Part shown: piece by piece, positions 1 to 7,872 of the stretch
Numbering within the stretch: the first letter of the stretch is position 1
How the letters are laid out: every line of letters begins with the position of its first letter
Source: Pseudomonadota bacterium
GTDB taxonomy: Bacteria > Pseudomonadota > Gammaproteobacteria > Burkholderiales > Burkholderiaceae_B
Direction of reading: 5' to 3'
DNA: 64,000 nt
NCBI GenBank assembly: GCA_023439305.1
Contig: JAEXOO010000028.1
Span: 1-64,000, forward strand
Program-made: the position numbers and the translations under genes
The notes under the pieces: generated by a model
Seen by the model: only the letters and a program-made list of their open reading frames with translations
Told to the model about the DNA's origin: nothing
The model's database searches: none

Positions 1-374
1 TTGCCTTCTTCGGCATACCACTCGAAATACGAAGCTGCATAGGCGATTTCGCCCTTGGCCTCGGCCAGGGGCTTGCCCTGCTCCAGCGTCATCAGCGTGG
101 CCAGGTCGTCCTGGTGCGCCATCATCAGCTCGAACCAGCGGCGCAGAATCACGCTGCGCTGCTGGGCGGTCTTGGCGCGCCAGCCGGCCCAGGCCTGGCG
201 GGCGGATTCGATGGCCCGGCAGGTCTCGTCCGCGCCCATGCGCGGCACATTGCCCAGGGTCTGGCCGGTGGCCGGGTTCTGCACCTGCAGCGTCTGGCCC
301 GAATCGGCGTCCTGCCATTGGCCGTTCACGAAACACTGTTGGCGAAACAGGTCTTTACGTTGCAATTGTTCCAT
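1..374 (-). CDS. gabD: NAD(P)-dependent succinate-semialdehyde dehydrogenase, N-terminal part
   Basis: Partial gene: only the first 124 or so codons lie in the window and the gene continues past base 1. The translation begins MEQLQRKDLFRQQCFVNGQW and carries the aldehyde dehydrogenase N-terminal signature (NPATGQTLGNVP, then LMTLEQGKPLAEAKGEI, then YFEWYAEE), typical of GabD-type succinic semialdehyde dehydrogenases. The catalytic Cys and Glu are outside the window. The ATG at 374 has a GGAGAC ribosome site just upstream. It lies 22 bases after hpaI in the same direction. HpaI releases succinic semialdehyde, so this enzyme would oxidise that product to succinate. Family assignment is firm; substrate is inferred from context. 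Confidence 0.88.
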   Translation of the reverse strand, partial: MEQLQRKDLFRQQCFVNGQWQDADSGQTLQVQNPATGQTLGNVPRMGADETCRAIESARQAWAGWRAKTAQQRSVILRRWFELMMAHQDDLATLMTLEQGKPLAEAKGEIAYAASYFEWYAEEG

Positions 375-396
375 TCTTGTCTCCAATCAATAGGCT

Positions 397-1203
397 TCAA
401 TAGGCAGCGCCGGCCTGTACAGGCGCGCTGCTTATGTCATCGCGAAATTGCGCCAACAGGTCGGTGGCGGCGCGGCGCAGCAAGACGGCATCCACGCCTA
501 CTGCCACGAACTGGGCGCCCAGCGACAGATAGTGGCGGGCCGTGGCCACGTCCGATTGCAAAATGCCGGGCGCTTTGCCGGCCTTGCGGATGCGCACAAT
601 GGCATCTTCGATGGCGGCGCGCACCTCGGGGTGTCCAGGCTGAGTCAGATAACCCATACTGGCCGCCAGATCGGCCGGGCCGATGAACACACCGTCCACG
701 CCGTCCACCGCCAGTATGTCGTCCAGGTTGGCCAGGGCCTCAGCCGTTTCCACCTGGCACAACACGCAGATCTCATCATTGGCGCGCGCCAGGTAATCCG
801 TTGTGTCACCCCAGCGAGCCGCACGAGCCAGCGCTGTGCCCACGCCCCGGATACCATGGGGCGGATAGCGTACGGCCGCCACGGCTTCACGCGCTTCCTG
901 GCCGTTCTGCACCATGGGAATCAGCAGGTTCTGAGCGCCGATGTCCAGCAGCAGCTTCAATTGCACGGGATCGTTCCAGCTAGGCCGCACGACGGGCGCA
1001 ACCGGATGCGCAGCCACCGCCTGCAACTGCGCCAGCAAGGTCTGCACTGTGTTGGGCACATGCTCGCCGTCCAGCAGCAACCAGTCGTAGCCCAGCCCGG
1101 CGCACAGGTCCGCCGTATAGGGACTGGCCAGGCCCTGCCACAGTCCGATCTGGGACTGTCCCTGACGCAAAGCCTGCTTGAACGTATTAACGGGGTGTTT
1201 CAT
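397..1203 (-). CDS. hpaI: 4-hydroxy-2-oxoheptanedioate aldolase
   Basis: Class II pyruvate-dependent aldolase of the HpcH/HpaI family, 268 aa, the usual length. It cleaves 4-hydroxy-2-oxoheptanedioate to pyruvate and succinic semialdehyde in the homoprotocatechuate meta-cleavage pathway. Residues matching the E. coli HpaI active site are visible with a constant offset of 3: base His48 (LLLDGEHVPN), Arg73 (VVRPSW), and metal ligands Glu152 (CQVETAEAL) and Asp178 (GPADLAASMG). It sits between hpaH and gabD in one operon, so substrate and product are both handled by neighbours. Confidence 0.95.
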   Translation of the reverse strand: MKHPVNTFKQALRQGQSQIGLWQGLASPYTADLCAGLGYDWLLLDGEHVPNTVQTLLAQLQAVAAHPVAPVVRPSWNDPVQLKLLLDIGAQNLLIPMVQNGQEAREAVAAVRYPPHGIRGVGTALARAARWGDTTDYLARANDEICVLCQVETAEALANLDDILAVDGVDGVFIGPADLAASMGYLTQPGHPEVRAAIEDAIVRIRKAGKAPGILQSDVATARHYLSLGAQFVAVGVDAVLLRRAATDLLAQFRDDISSAPVQAGAAY

Positions 1204-1225
1204 GTTTTATCCTTTCCTGTAGCTA

Positions 1226-2026
1226 TCATTCGAAGCGACAGTTAATGGTACCCAGTACGCCATAATCCGCGCAAAACACATCGCCTTTCTGTGCGAATAC
1301 CGGACGGGTAAATGAGCCCGACAGGATCACCTGGCCTGCCTTCAGGCCTACGCCCAGAGAACCCAGTTTATTGGCCAGCCAGACCACGCCGTTTCCGGGG
1401 TGGTTCAGCACGCCCAGGGCCAGGCCGGTTTCCTCGATGATGCCATTGCGAATCAAGCCCGCACCTACCCAGCGCAGATCCAGCTCATCCACTTTCACCG
1501 GGCGACCGCCGGTCACGATCGCAGCATTGGCCGCATTGTCCGAAATCGTGTCGAAGACCTTGCGGGTAACCTTGGTCTGCGGATCGACCTGATGAAAACG
1601 CGCATCGATGATTTCCAGCGCGGGCACCACATATTCGGTGGCGCGCAGCACATCCATCAATGTCACGCCCGGCCCCTTCAGGTCCGTACCCAGGACGAAA
1701 GCCAGTTCGACCTCGACCCGTGGCACAATGAAACGCTCCATGGGCAAGGCGGCGCCGTCGGCATAGAACATATCGTCCAGCAGCACGCCAAAATCCGGTT
1801 CATTGATATTGGAAGCCAACTGCATGGCGCGCGACGTCAGACCCACCTTGTGGCCACGCACCACACGGCCATTGGCCACCTTGCGCTTGACCCAGGCATT
1901 CTGGATCGCATAGGCGTCATCCATGGTCATGTCAGGGTATTGCAACGACACCTGCCGGATCTGCTCGCGCGACTGCTCGCTGGCGTCCAGTTGTGCCGCA
2001 ATCTGTTCAATCACTTTAGAATCCAT
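1226..2026 (-). CDS. hpaH: 2-oxo-hept-4-ene-1,7-dioate hydratase
   Basis: Member of the fumarylacetoacetase-fold hydratase family (HpaH/MhpD), 266 aa from the ATG at 2026. It adds water to 2-oxohept-4-ene-1,7-dioate to give the HpaI substrate. Family features: KVGLTSRAMQL near residue 60, PRVEVELAFVLG near 103-113 with the acidic metal ligands, and PALEIIDAR near 135-143. A GTG one codon upstream could also initiate; the ATG is preferred because AGGATAAGG precedes it. First gene of the operon hpaH-hpaI-gabD, divergent from hpaR with only 35 bases between the starts, so HpaR very likely controls it. Confidence 0.94.
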   Translation of the reverse strand: MDSKVIEQIAAQLDASEQSREQIRQVSLQYPDMTMDDAYAIQNAWVKRKVANGRVVRGHKVGLTSRAMQLASNINEPDFGVLLDDMFYADGAALPMERFIVPRVEVELAFVLGTDLKGPGVTLMDVLRATEYVVPALEIIDARFHQVDPQTKVTRKVFDTISDNAANAAIVTGGRPVKVDELDLRWVGAGLIRNGIIEETGLALGVLNHPGNGVVWLANKLGSLGVGLKAGQVILSGSFTRPVFAQKGDVFCADYGVLGTINCRFE

Positions 2027-2047
2027 CACCTTATCCTTTTCGTATCG

Positions 2048-2058
2048 GTCAGCCTGAC
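2048..2058. promoter_or_regulatory. Candidate HpaR operator (short palindrome)
   Basis: An 11-bp inverted repeat, GTCAG-C-CTGAC, lies in the 35-base gap between the divergent hpaH and hpaR starts. MarR-family regulators commonly bind palindromes that overlap their own and a divergent promoter. The site is short and could be chance, so this is a positional suggestion only. Confidence 0.3.
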
Positions 2059-2061
2059 GTC

Positions 2062-2496
2062 ATGCCAACCCCATTCAAACATCGCAACCTGCCCCATCTG
2101 TTCCTATCCGCCCGGGAAGTGCTGATGCAGCGGTTTCGCCCTGTTCTGAGCGAAGCAGGCATCAGCGAACAGCAATGGCGCGTTCTGCGCACGCTGTACG
2201 ACATCGACTCTCTGGACGCCGCCACTTTGGCCCAGCAAGCCCAGATTCTGGCGCCCAGTCTGACCCGCATGCTGCGGGTGCTGGAGCAAAGCGATCTGAT
2301 CCAACGCTGTGCCGATCCCACCGACCTGCGCCGCCAGGTCATCAGCCTGAGCGAACAAGGCCGACGCACCGTGGCCGGCCTGAGTCCGCGCATCGAAACC
2401 ATCTACCAGGAACTGGAACAGGCCATCGGGCCGGAACTGCTGAGCGCCCTTTACGACAATGTCGATGTCATGATCGAGCGTATCCAGACTCGCTGA
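2062..2496 (+). CDS. hpaR: MarR-family repressor of the homoprotocatechuate operon
   Basis: 144-aa winged-helix regulator. It aligns through its length with HpaR: EQQWRVLRTLYD, then the helix-turn-helix LAQQAQILAPSLTRMLRVLEQSDLIQR, then the wing region DPTDLRRQVISLSEQGR, and a C-terminal dimerisation helix. HpaR homologues repress meta-cleavage genes until 4-hydroxyphenylacetate or homoprotocatechuate binds. It is transcribed away from hpaHI-gabD, the typical arrangement for local control. No strong ribosome site precedes the ATG, so translation may be weak. Confidence 0.9.
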   Translation: MPTPFKHRNLPHLFLSAREVLMQRFRPVLSEAGISEQQWRVLRTLYDIDSLDAATLAQQAQILAPSLTRMLRVLEQSDLIQRCADPTDLRRQVISLSEQGRRTVAGLSPRIETIYQELEQAIGPELLSALYDNVDVMIERIQTR

Positions 2497-2540
2497 CACC
2501 GTCCCCCCGAGACTAGGCTATAAAGGCATCGTATCAGAAT

Positions 2541-2560
2541 TTAATTAACATGTTAACTTA
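2541..2560. promoter_or_regulatory. Operator-like 20-bp palindrome, copy 1
   Basis: The sequence TTAATTAACATGTTAACTTA contains a perfect 12-bp palindrome (TTAACATGTTAA) and fits the pattern TTAnTnAACnnGTTnAnTAA with one mismatch. A second copy with 15 of 20 identical positions lies upstream of the ABC-transporter operon at 7705-7724. Copy 1 is in the convergent gap between hpaR and the enolase-superfamily gene, where no promoter is needed, so its role is unclear. Confidence 0.4.
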
Positions 2561-2597
2561 TTGATGCAGGCGACAGAATCCTGCCCCTGCATCAGGC

Positions 2598-3662
2598 TCA
2601 GTTGGCATCCCACCAAGGCTGCAGATCCACACCCAGGCCGGCCTGCTGCGGCACAGTCATGTAGCCATCCACAATCGGCGGCGGCTCGGCTACATCGTTG
2701 CTGAAGAACCTGGCCGTCCCCATGCCGCACGGCTCGATGGGCTGCGCCAGCAAGGCAGCCGTATGCAGCGCCACATGCAGACCGATGGATGTTTCCAGGC
2801 TGGCTGTGACCACGCAGCGCATGTCCGCCCGACGGGCCTGCGCGATGATCTGCCCCGCCACATCCGGACCGCCTACCCGCGGCGCTTTCAGAATCAATAC
2901 CTTGGCGGCCTGCATGTCGATGGCCCGCTGCGCATGGAAAGGCGAACGTATGGAATCATCCAGCGCCAAGGGAATGGATGTACGGCTCGAAAATTGTGCG
3001 TAGGTCGTCAGATCCGTGCCGCGCGGCAGCGGCTCTTCAATGTAATCGATGTCAAAACGTTCCATGGCCTGTATCTGCTCCAGGGCCCAGTCCAACTCCC
3101 AGGACTCGTTGGGATCCAGGCGCATGCGCAAACCCGGGAATGCGCTGCGTATGGCGGCCACCCGTTCCAGATCCAGGCTGCGCTCGGCCGTGCATTTGAC
3201 TTTGACCGTGTCCTGTCCGCGCTCCAGCGCCTGTCGCGCCCGTTCAACGCAGGCATCCGGCTCGGCATCCCCGATCAGATCATTCACCGGCACCTTCGCG
3301 GCTGGCTCAAGCTCGCCGGACAGATAGCGGGCCAGCGATACGCCCTGCGCGCTGGCGCGTGCGGACAGAACGGCCGACACCAGACCACAACGCACGCGGG
3401 GAGACACTTCGCGCAGCGCCAACTCGTCAAAAAAACCTTCGTCCGCCGCATTCAGACCATGCAGCAAGGCCGCACCATGAGCGGCGAAACTCCAGCCGTC
3501 GTAAATGACATGCGGCGGCAGAGCCGCTTCGCCCCACCCCACGTGCCCATCGATTTCTGCCCGCACCAGAAAGCCCCTGCGCACATACTGCGTTCCTTTG
3601 GACCATCGATACGGCACCTGCAAGGCTTGGTTATACGGCTTCAATTGCAAGACGGAATCCAT
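2598..3662 (-). CDS. Enolase-superfamily (MLE subgroup) enzyme, o-succinylbenzoate synthase-like
   Basis: 354-aa muconate-lactonising/mandelate-racemase fold protein. The catalytic set of the MLE subgroup is complete: acid/base pair Lys154-x-Lys156 (TVKVKC), metal ligands Asp183 (RLDPNESW), Glu209 (IEEPLP) and Asp235 (LALDDS), and opposite-face Lys259 (LILKAPRVGG), followed by VTASLETSIGL near 285-295. These motifs are closest to OSBS (MenC) and N-acylamino acid racemases. No other menaquinone gene is nearby, and ubiquinone is the expected quinone in this family of bacteria. It is the last gene of an ABC-importer operon, preceded by an AAGGAG site, so it probably acts on the imported compound. 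Exact substrate unknown. Confidence 0.75.
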   Translation of the reverse strand: MDSVLQLKPYNQALQVPYRWSKGTQYVRRGFLVRAEIDGHVGWGEAALPPHVIYDGWSFAAHGAALLHGLNAADEGFFDELALREVSPRVRCGLVSAVLSARASAQGVSLARYLSGELEPAAKVPVNDLIGDAEPDACVERARQALERGQDTVKVKCTAERSLDLERVAAIRSAFPGLRMRLDPNESWELDWALEQIQAMERFDIDYIEEPLPRGTDLTTYAQFSSRTSIPLALDDSIRSPFHAQRAIDMQAAKVLILKAPRVGGPDVAGQIIAQARRADMRCVVTASLETSIGLHVALHTAALLAQPIEPCGMGTARFFSNDVAEPPPIVDGYMTVPQQAGLGVDLQPWWDAN

Positions 3663-3684
3663 CTTTTCTCCTTGGTAGATTGGC

Positions 3685-4782
3685 TCAGGCGGCCCGTTCG
3701 CTGTCGTGCTCCAGCAGCACGCAACGCTCCGGATGAAGGGACAATTTCACGGACCGCCCCACCGGCAGGTCCAGATAGGCCGAGGCCACGGCCGTCAGCG
3801 GATTCTGGCCGCTGACAAAGCTGTAATGGGTCCGGTCGCCCACAAACACCTTGTGGGTAACGACGGCCGGCACCAGATTCTCTCCCTGGGCCGACTCCGG
3901 CAAAATCTCCACCGACTCAGGACGAATCATCAGGTAGCCTGCACTGGCTCCCAGACCATGGGGGTCGCTGGCTCGGATACGCCCCAGCGGGGTATCTGCC
4001 GCGACGAAGTCGCCGTCGGCCTGCACCGCGGCGCAGGCGAACACCTCCGCCTTGCCGATGAATTGCGCCGTGAAGTGCCGACGCGGCCTCAGGTAAAGAT
4101 CCGTGGGTGTACCCTGCTCCACGATGCGCCCTTTTTCCATGACCACAATGCGATCGGACATGGCCAAGGCCTCGTCCTGATCGTGGGTGACAAAGATCGT
4201 GGTGGTCTTCAGAGTCCGCTGCAGGTCACGCAGCTCATCGCGCATCTGCTCCCGCAGCTTGGCATCCAGATTGGACAAGGGTTCGTCCAGCAGCAGCACC
4301 TTGCCGTTGCGCACGATGGCGCGCGCCAAGGCCACGCGCTGTTGCTGGCCGCCCGACAGTTGAGTGGCCGAGCGCTGTGCAAAGTCGCCCAGCCCCACCA
4401 TGCTCAATGCCGACAACACCTGCTCCTGGCGCTGCGCCCGCGGCACCCCGGCCGTCTCCAGCGGAAAGGCCACATTCTCGAACACCGTCATGTGCGGCCA
4501 GATGGCGTAAGACTGGAACACCATGCCCAGATCCCGCTTGTGCGTGGGCACATTCACCCCGACCGCTTCGTTGAAGATGTCCTGCCCGCCCAGTGCAATG
4601 CGCCCTCGTGTGGGCTCTTCCAAGCCCGCTATGCATCTCAGCGTGGTGGTCTTGCCGCAGCCGCTGGGCCCCAGAAAAGTGCAGAACTCGCCTTCGCGTA
4701 TGTCCAGGCTGATGGACTTCACCGCTTCCACCAGACCGTGCTCGGTGGCGTAGTGCACTTGCAAATCCGAAATAGACAACAT
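3685..4782 (-). CDS. ABC transporter ATP-binding protein, Fe3+/polyamine (FbpC/PotA) type
   Basis: 365 aa. Walker A GPSGCGKTTT at 38-47, signature LSGGQQQRVALARA, Walker B VLLLDEPLSNLD, D-loop and H-loop (IFVTHDQDEALAMSD) are all present. A C-terminal TOBE-like region follows, as in the CUT1/FbpC/PotA class. It powers import through the membrane protein encoded just upstream (gap of 10 bases) and the periplasmic binding protein at 6617-7657. AGAGGG precedes the ATG. The transported compound cannot be read from the ATPase; iron, a polyamine, a phosphonate or a small organic acid are all served by this class. Confidence 0.88.
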   Translation of the reverse strand: MLSISDLQVHYATEHGLVEAVKSISLDIREGEFCTFLGPSGCGKTTTLRCIAGLEEPTRGRIALGGQDIFNEAVGVNVPTHKRDLGMVFQSYAIWPHMTVFENVAFPLETAGVPRAQRQEQVLSALSMVGLGDFAQRSATQLSGGQQQRVALARAIVRNGKVLLLDEPLSNLDAKLREQMRDELRDLQRTLKTTTIFVTHDQDEALAMSDRIVVMEKGRIVEQGTPTDLYLRPRRHFTAQFIGKAEVFACAAVQADGDFVAADTPLGRIRASDPHGLGASAGYLMIRPESVEILPESAQGENLVPAVVTHKVFVGDRTHYSFVSGQNPLTAVASAYLDLPVGRSVKLSLHPERCVLLEHDSERAA

Positions 4783-4792
4783 GACAACCCTC

Positions 4793-6511
4793 TTATTGCT
4801 TGTTCGCAGAGCCGCGCGAGCCCCACATCTGCCAGACCAGCATGGTCACGAACATCAGCACCACCAGCCACAAGCCCACGGCCGCCGCCTTGTTCGGTTC
4901 ACCGCCTACCCAGAAATTCCACAACACCACCGGCAAGGTCTGATTCCCCCCGCCCTGCAGCAGCAAGGCGGAAGACAGTTCGCGTATGCAGTGCGCAATC
5001 ACCCAGATCCAGACCCCCATCACAGCCGGCAAGGTCAAGGGCAATACAACCCGGCGCATCACGCGCAGCCAGGAAGCCCCCGAGGCGCGGGCAGCCTCTT
5101 CCAACTCGCGATGCAGCTGCATCATCACGCCATTGGTGCTGCGCGTGCCGAACGGGATATACGTCGTCACATAGGCGATGGCAATGATCCAGATGCTGCC
5201 GTAGACATTCAGGAAGGACAGGTTCAGGTAGACATAGACCAGGGCAACGCCGATCATCGTGCCCGGAATGGCGATGGGCAAAAACGCCAGAAAATCGACG
5301 ACCTTGGCGCTCTTGCCGCCGCGCCGCACCACAACCCAGGAAATCAGGACCGAGAACAAGGCCACGGCCGTTGCCGCCAGCACGCCGATGATCAGTGAAT
5401 TGGCCAAGGCGCCCAAAGTCAGCGGATTGGTAAAGAACGCCAGGTGGTTGCTCCAGTTGACCAGACCCATCGCTTCCATGGACGGCGGCATCAGCCAAGG
5501 CATCAGGCTGGTCCACAGCAAGATACCCAGTGGCAGAATGGTGGCCAGGAAGAAATAGACCGTGATAAGTCCGATCACCGGCCATTTCCAGCGCCCCAAG
5601 GGCAACAGGCGCGGCCGGAAATTCTTGCCGGTCACGGTGACGAAGCGACTCGCATTACGCGTCAAGCGATGGTAGGCCATGGCCTGCAGCAACAGAATCA
5701 GCAGGAAGAACACGGCGATCGTGCTGATCACGTGATAGGCGGACATTCCGCCGGCGCTGTCCGTGGCCAGATAGACGATGCGACTGGACAGCACGAAGAT
5801 ATTGACCGGCATGCCCAAGGTGCCCGGCACATCAAAGACCAGAAAGCCCACCATGAGCATGAAAATGCCTGCTGCCAGCAGGGACGGCGCCAGCAAGGGC
5901 AAGAATATGCGCCGGAACAGCAGGTAGCGTCCTGCCCCCGATGTCATGGCGGCCTCTTCCAGACTGGGATCCATGTTGCGAAAAGCTGGACATAGAATCA
6001 GGAACGTGGACGGCACCAAGGACAAGGACTGCACGAAAACCATGCCGCCCAGCGTGTAGATGTCAAAACCGATACCCTCGATTCCCGTCCAATCCCGCAG
6101 CAAGGTATTCAAGAAACCAATGCGCGGGCTCAACAGCAGAATCCAACCTATCGCCAGCAGAAACGGCGGAATGGCCATGGGCAAGGCGAGAAAAATACGC
6201 AGCCCGCGCTTGCCCGGCAAATCCGTGCGCTCCACCACCCAGGCCAGCGCAATCCCCAACACCATGGCGCCCGCCATGGACCCCACGGCAAACTGTACCG
6301 TCACCCACACCATGCGCCAGAAGGCCGGGTCGCCATAGACGCTGAAATAATTCGCCAGCGTCCAGCCCGGATCAAAAGGCAGTCCCGAGGGGGTCAGGCT
6401 GCTGATCAGCAAGATGCCCAGCGGCACCAGAACCAGATAGGCCAGGATAAAAATCAATACCAGCACGGGCAGGTTGAAACTCCCCGTCCGGCGTCCCATT
6501 GCAGCCGCCAT
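4793..6511 (-). CDS. ABC transporter permease with two fused membrane domains, FbpB type
   Basis: 572-aa integral membrane protein of about 12 helices. It contains two BPD_transp_1 modules in tandem, each with an EAA loop: LEEAAMTSGAGRYLLFRRIFLPLLAP in the first half and LEEAARASGASWLRVMRRVVLPL in the second. Such fused permeases are typical of FbpB/SfuB-type iron(III) and related importers. It lies between the binding-protein gene and the ATPase gene. A GGAG site precedes the ATG at 6511. No truncation or missing coupling motif was seen. Confidence 0.88.
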   Translation of the reverse strand: MAAAMGRRTGSFNLPVLVLIFILAYLVLVPLGILLISSLTPSGLPFDPGWTLANYFSVYGDPAFWRMVWVTVQFAVGSMAGAMVLGIALAWVVERTDLPGKRGLRIFLALPMAIPPFLLAIGWILLLSPRIGFLNTLLRDWTGIEGIGFDIYTLGGMVFVQSLSLVPSTFLILCPAFRNMDPSLEEAAMTSGAGRYLLFRRIFLPLLAPSLLAAGIFMLMVGFLVFDVPGTLGMPVNIFVLSSRIVYLATDSAGGMSAYHVISTIAVFFLLILLLQAMAYHRLTRNASRFVTVTGKNFRPRLLPLGRWKWPVIGLITVYFFLATILPLGILLWTSLMPWLMPPSMEAMGLVNWSNHLAFFTNPLTLGALANSLIIGVLAATAVALFSVLISWVVVRRGGKSAKVVDFLAFLPIAIPGTMIGVALVYVYLNLSFLNVYGSIWIIAIAYVTTYIPFGTRSTNGVMMQLHRELEEAARASGASWLRVMRRVVLPLTLPAVMGVWIWVIAHCIRELSSALLLQGGGNQTLPVVLWNFWVGGEPNKAAAVGLWLVVLMFVTMLVWQMWGSRGSANKQ

Positions 6512-6554
6512 GCCGCCGCTCCTTGTTCAACACGCCTGCACGGCGCAGCCCGTC

Positions 6555-6580
6555 CTGCGCCTCGAACCGTCCGGGCGCAG
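6555..6580 (-). promoter_or_regulatory. Stem-loop between binding-protein and permease genes
   Basis: CTGCGCC and GGCGCAG form a 7-bp GC-rich stem around a 12-base loop in the 105-base gap after the binding-protein gene. No T run follows on the minus strand, so it is not a full terminator. Such stems often protect or partly attenuate mRNA so that the binding protein is made in excess. Functional role is inference. Confidence 0.35.
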
Positions 6581-6616
6581 TCAGGCAGGATGGAAATGTC
6601 GTGAACTACCGGCCGG

Positions 6617-7657
6617 TCATTTGACCTTGGCGCCCTCGGCCAGGATGGCATTGAACTTGTCGTTAAGCTCGGCCAGCTTGTCGTTCTGGTCGAACGGCCA
6701 CTCCGAGACCTGTACGCCTTTGAGCATCTCGTAGGTCTGTGTGCCCTCCACCACAGGGTTGCCCCGGGCGGTCGCATCTTCATAGACCTTGGCGCCTTCC
6801 GGCGTGGTCAGCCACAAGGCCAACAACATGGCCGCATCCGGATTGACCGAGGACTTGGTAATACCGGATGAGATCGTGTGCATAGGCGTAGGATTCAGAA
6901 GCCGGTATTTGACCGGTGCGCCCGCCTTCAGGATAGGCTGCAGGGAATGATAGAAACCCAGGGCGATATCCACTTCACCGGATGCCACTCCCTGTGCCAA
7001 AGGGAATGTAGACTTGAACAGATAGGGCTTGAGCGTGACGAACTTGCGCAACTGCTGTTCGGCCTTTTCTTCCCCCCAGACATGGGCCAACTGAGCAAAG
7101 GCGGCTGCCCGAACCCAATTGCCGATACGTCCTTGCCACTTGTCATTGATCAATTCGTCCCAGGTCGCGGGCACCTCATCATCTTTGACTTTGCGTGTAT
7201 TCCAGATTTCCACATAGACCGAGGCCGTGGTGGGAATGGAGTAATTCACCGGGAGCAGTTTGGCTGGCAGCTCCAGGTTTTCCGCTCCCAGGTCCTTGAG
7301 CAAACCGCGATGGTTCAACTGCCACAGATGATCCGGCCCGCCGGTCAGCACGTCCGCACTCTTGCCGGAGGCCTGCTCCTCCTGGATCACACGCGAGGCA
7401 AGCTCATTGCCCCCCACCAGGCGCACATAGCGCACCTTGATGTCCGGATACTGCTTATTGAAACCCACCAGCACCTTGGAAATCTGGTCTTCCGGCGAGC
7501 TTTCATACCAGGTGATCTGTTTGCCGTTGGCCGCCGCACCCTGTGCCAGCCTGTCCATCACGGAGGCGCTCTGCGCCTGCGCCGGCCCTGCTCCCAAGGC
7601 CGCCGCCCATACCATCGCCGCCCCCAACATCGAATACCGCTTCATCACGCTTTTCAT
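6617..7657 (-). CDS. Periplasmic substrate-binding protein of an Fe3+-type ABC importer
   Basis: 346 aa with a clear Sec signal peptide: basic start (MKSVMKRYS), hydrophobic core to about residue 25, and likely cleavage after AQA near residue 28. The mature part resembles family-1 extracellular binding proteins of the AfuA/FutA group (ITWYESSPEDQISKVLVGFN, IKVRYVRLVGGNELASRV, GEVDIALGFYHSLQPIL). First gene of the operon, with GGAGAC before the ATG. Ligand unknown: no conserved tyrosine pair diagnostic of ferric iron could be assigned with confidence. The presence of the enolase-superfamily enzyme downstream argues for an organic ligand. Confidence 0.83.
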   Translation of the reverse strand: MKSVMKRYSMLGAAMVWAAALGAGPAQAQSASVMDRLAQGAAANGKQITWYESSPEDQISKVLVGFNKQYPDIKVRYVRLVGGNELASRVIQEEQASGKSADVLTGGPDHLWQLNHRGLLKDLGAENLELPAKLLPVNYSIPTTASVYVEIWNTRKVKDDEVPATWDELINDKWQGRIGNWVRAAAFAQLAHVWGEEKAEQQLRKFVTLKPYLFKSTFPLAQGVASGEVDIALGFYHSLQPILKAGAPVKYRLLNPTPMHTISSGITKSSVNPDAAMLLALWLTTPEGAKVYEDATARGNPVVEGTQTYEMLKGVQVSEWPFDQNDKLAELNDKFNAILAEGAKVK

Positions 7658-7704
7658 GAATTGTCTCCGTGCCCGTTCCGGGTCAGTTTGTTGTATCAGG
7701 CTTA

Positions 7705-7724
7705 TTAGTTAACCTGTTCAGTAA
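7705..7724. promoter_or_regulatory. Operator-like 20-bp palindrome, copy 2
   Basis: TTAGTTAACCTGTTCAGTAA is a quasi-palindrome with 14 of 20 positions symmetric (half-site TTAnTnAAC, centre two bases). It lies 47 bases upstream of the binding-protein ATG, where the operon promoter must be. It shares 15 of 20 bases with the copy at 2541-2560. This is the kind of site bound by GntR- or LacI-type dimers; no candidate regulator gene is in the window. Confidence 0.45.
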
Positions 7725-7830
7725 TTACATGATGCCGAAAGAATAGGCGCCTCTACAAGCTGGGGTATGTACTGAATCTGAGCCTGGAAAACGCAGCCGG
7801 ACGTACCACCGTGCAGAACCATCATCTATA

Positions 7831-7854
7831 AAAAAAGCCGGCATGCGCCGGCTT
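7831..7854 (-). terminator. Rho-independent terminator of the SsuABC-type operon
   Basis: On the minus strand AAAGCCGGC pairs with GCCGGCTTT around a 4-base loop and runs into TTTTTT. It begins 18 bases after the stop codon of the ATPase gene. Confidence 0.85.
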
Positions 7855-7872
7855 TCTGGTACGGATCGGACA

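Noticed and set aside
2598..3662. Naming the enolase-superfamily gene menC
   Set aside because: No other menaquinone genes and an importer operon context; sequence similarity alone does not settle the reaction in this superfamily.
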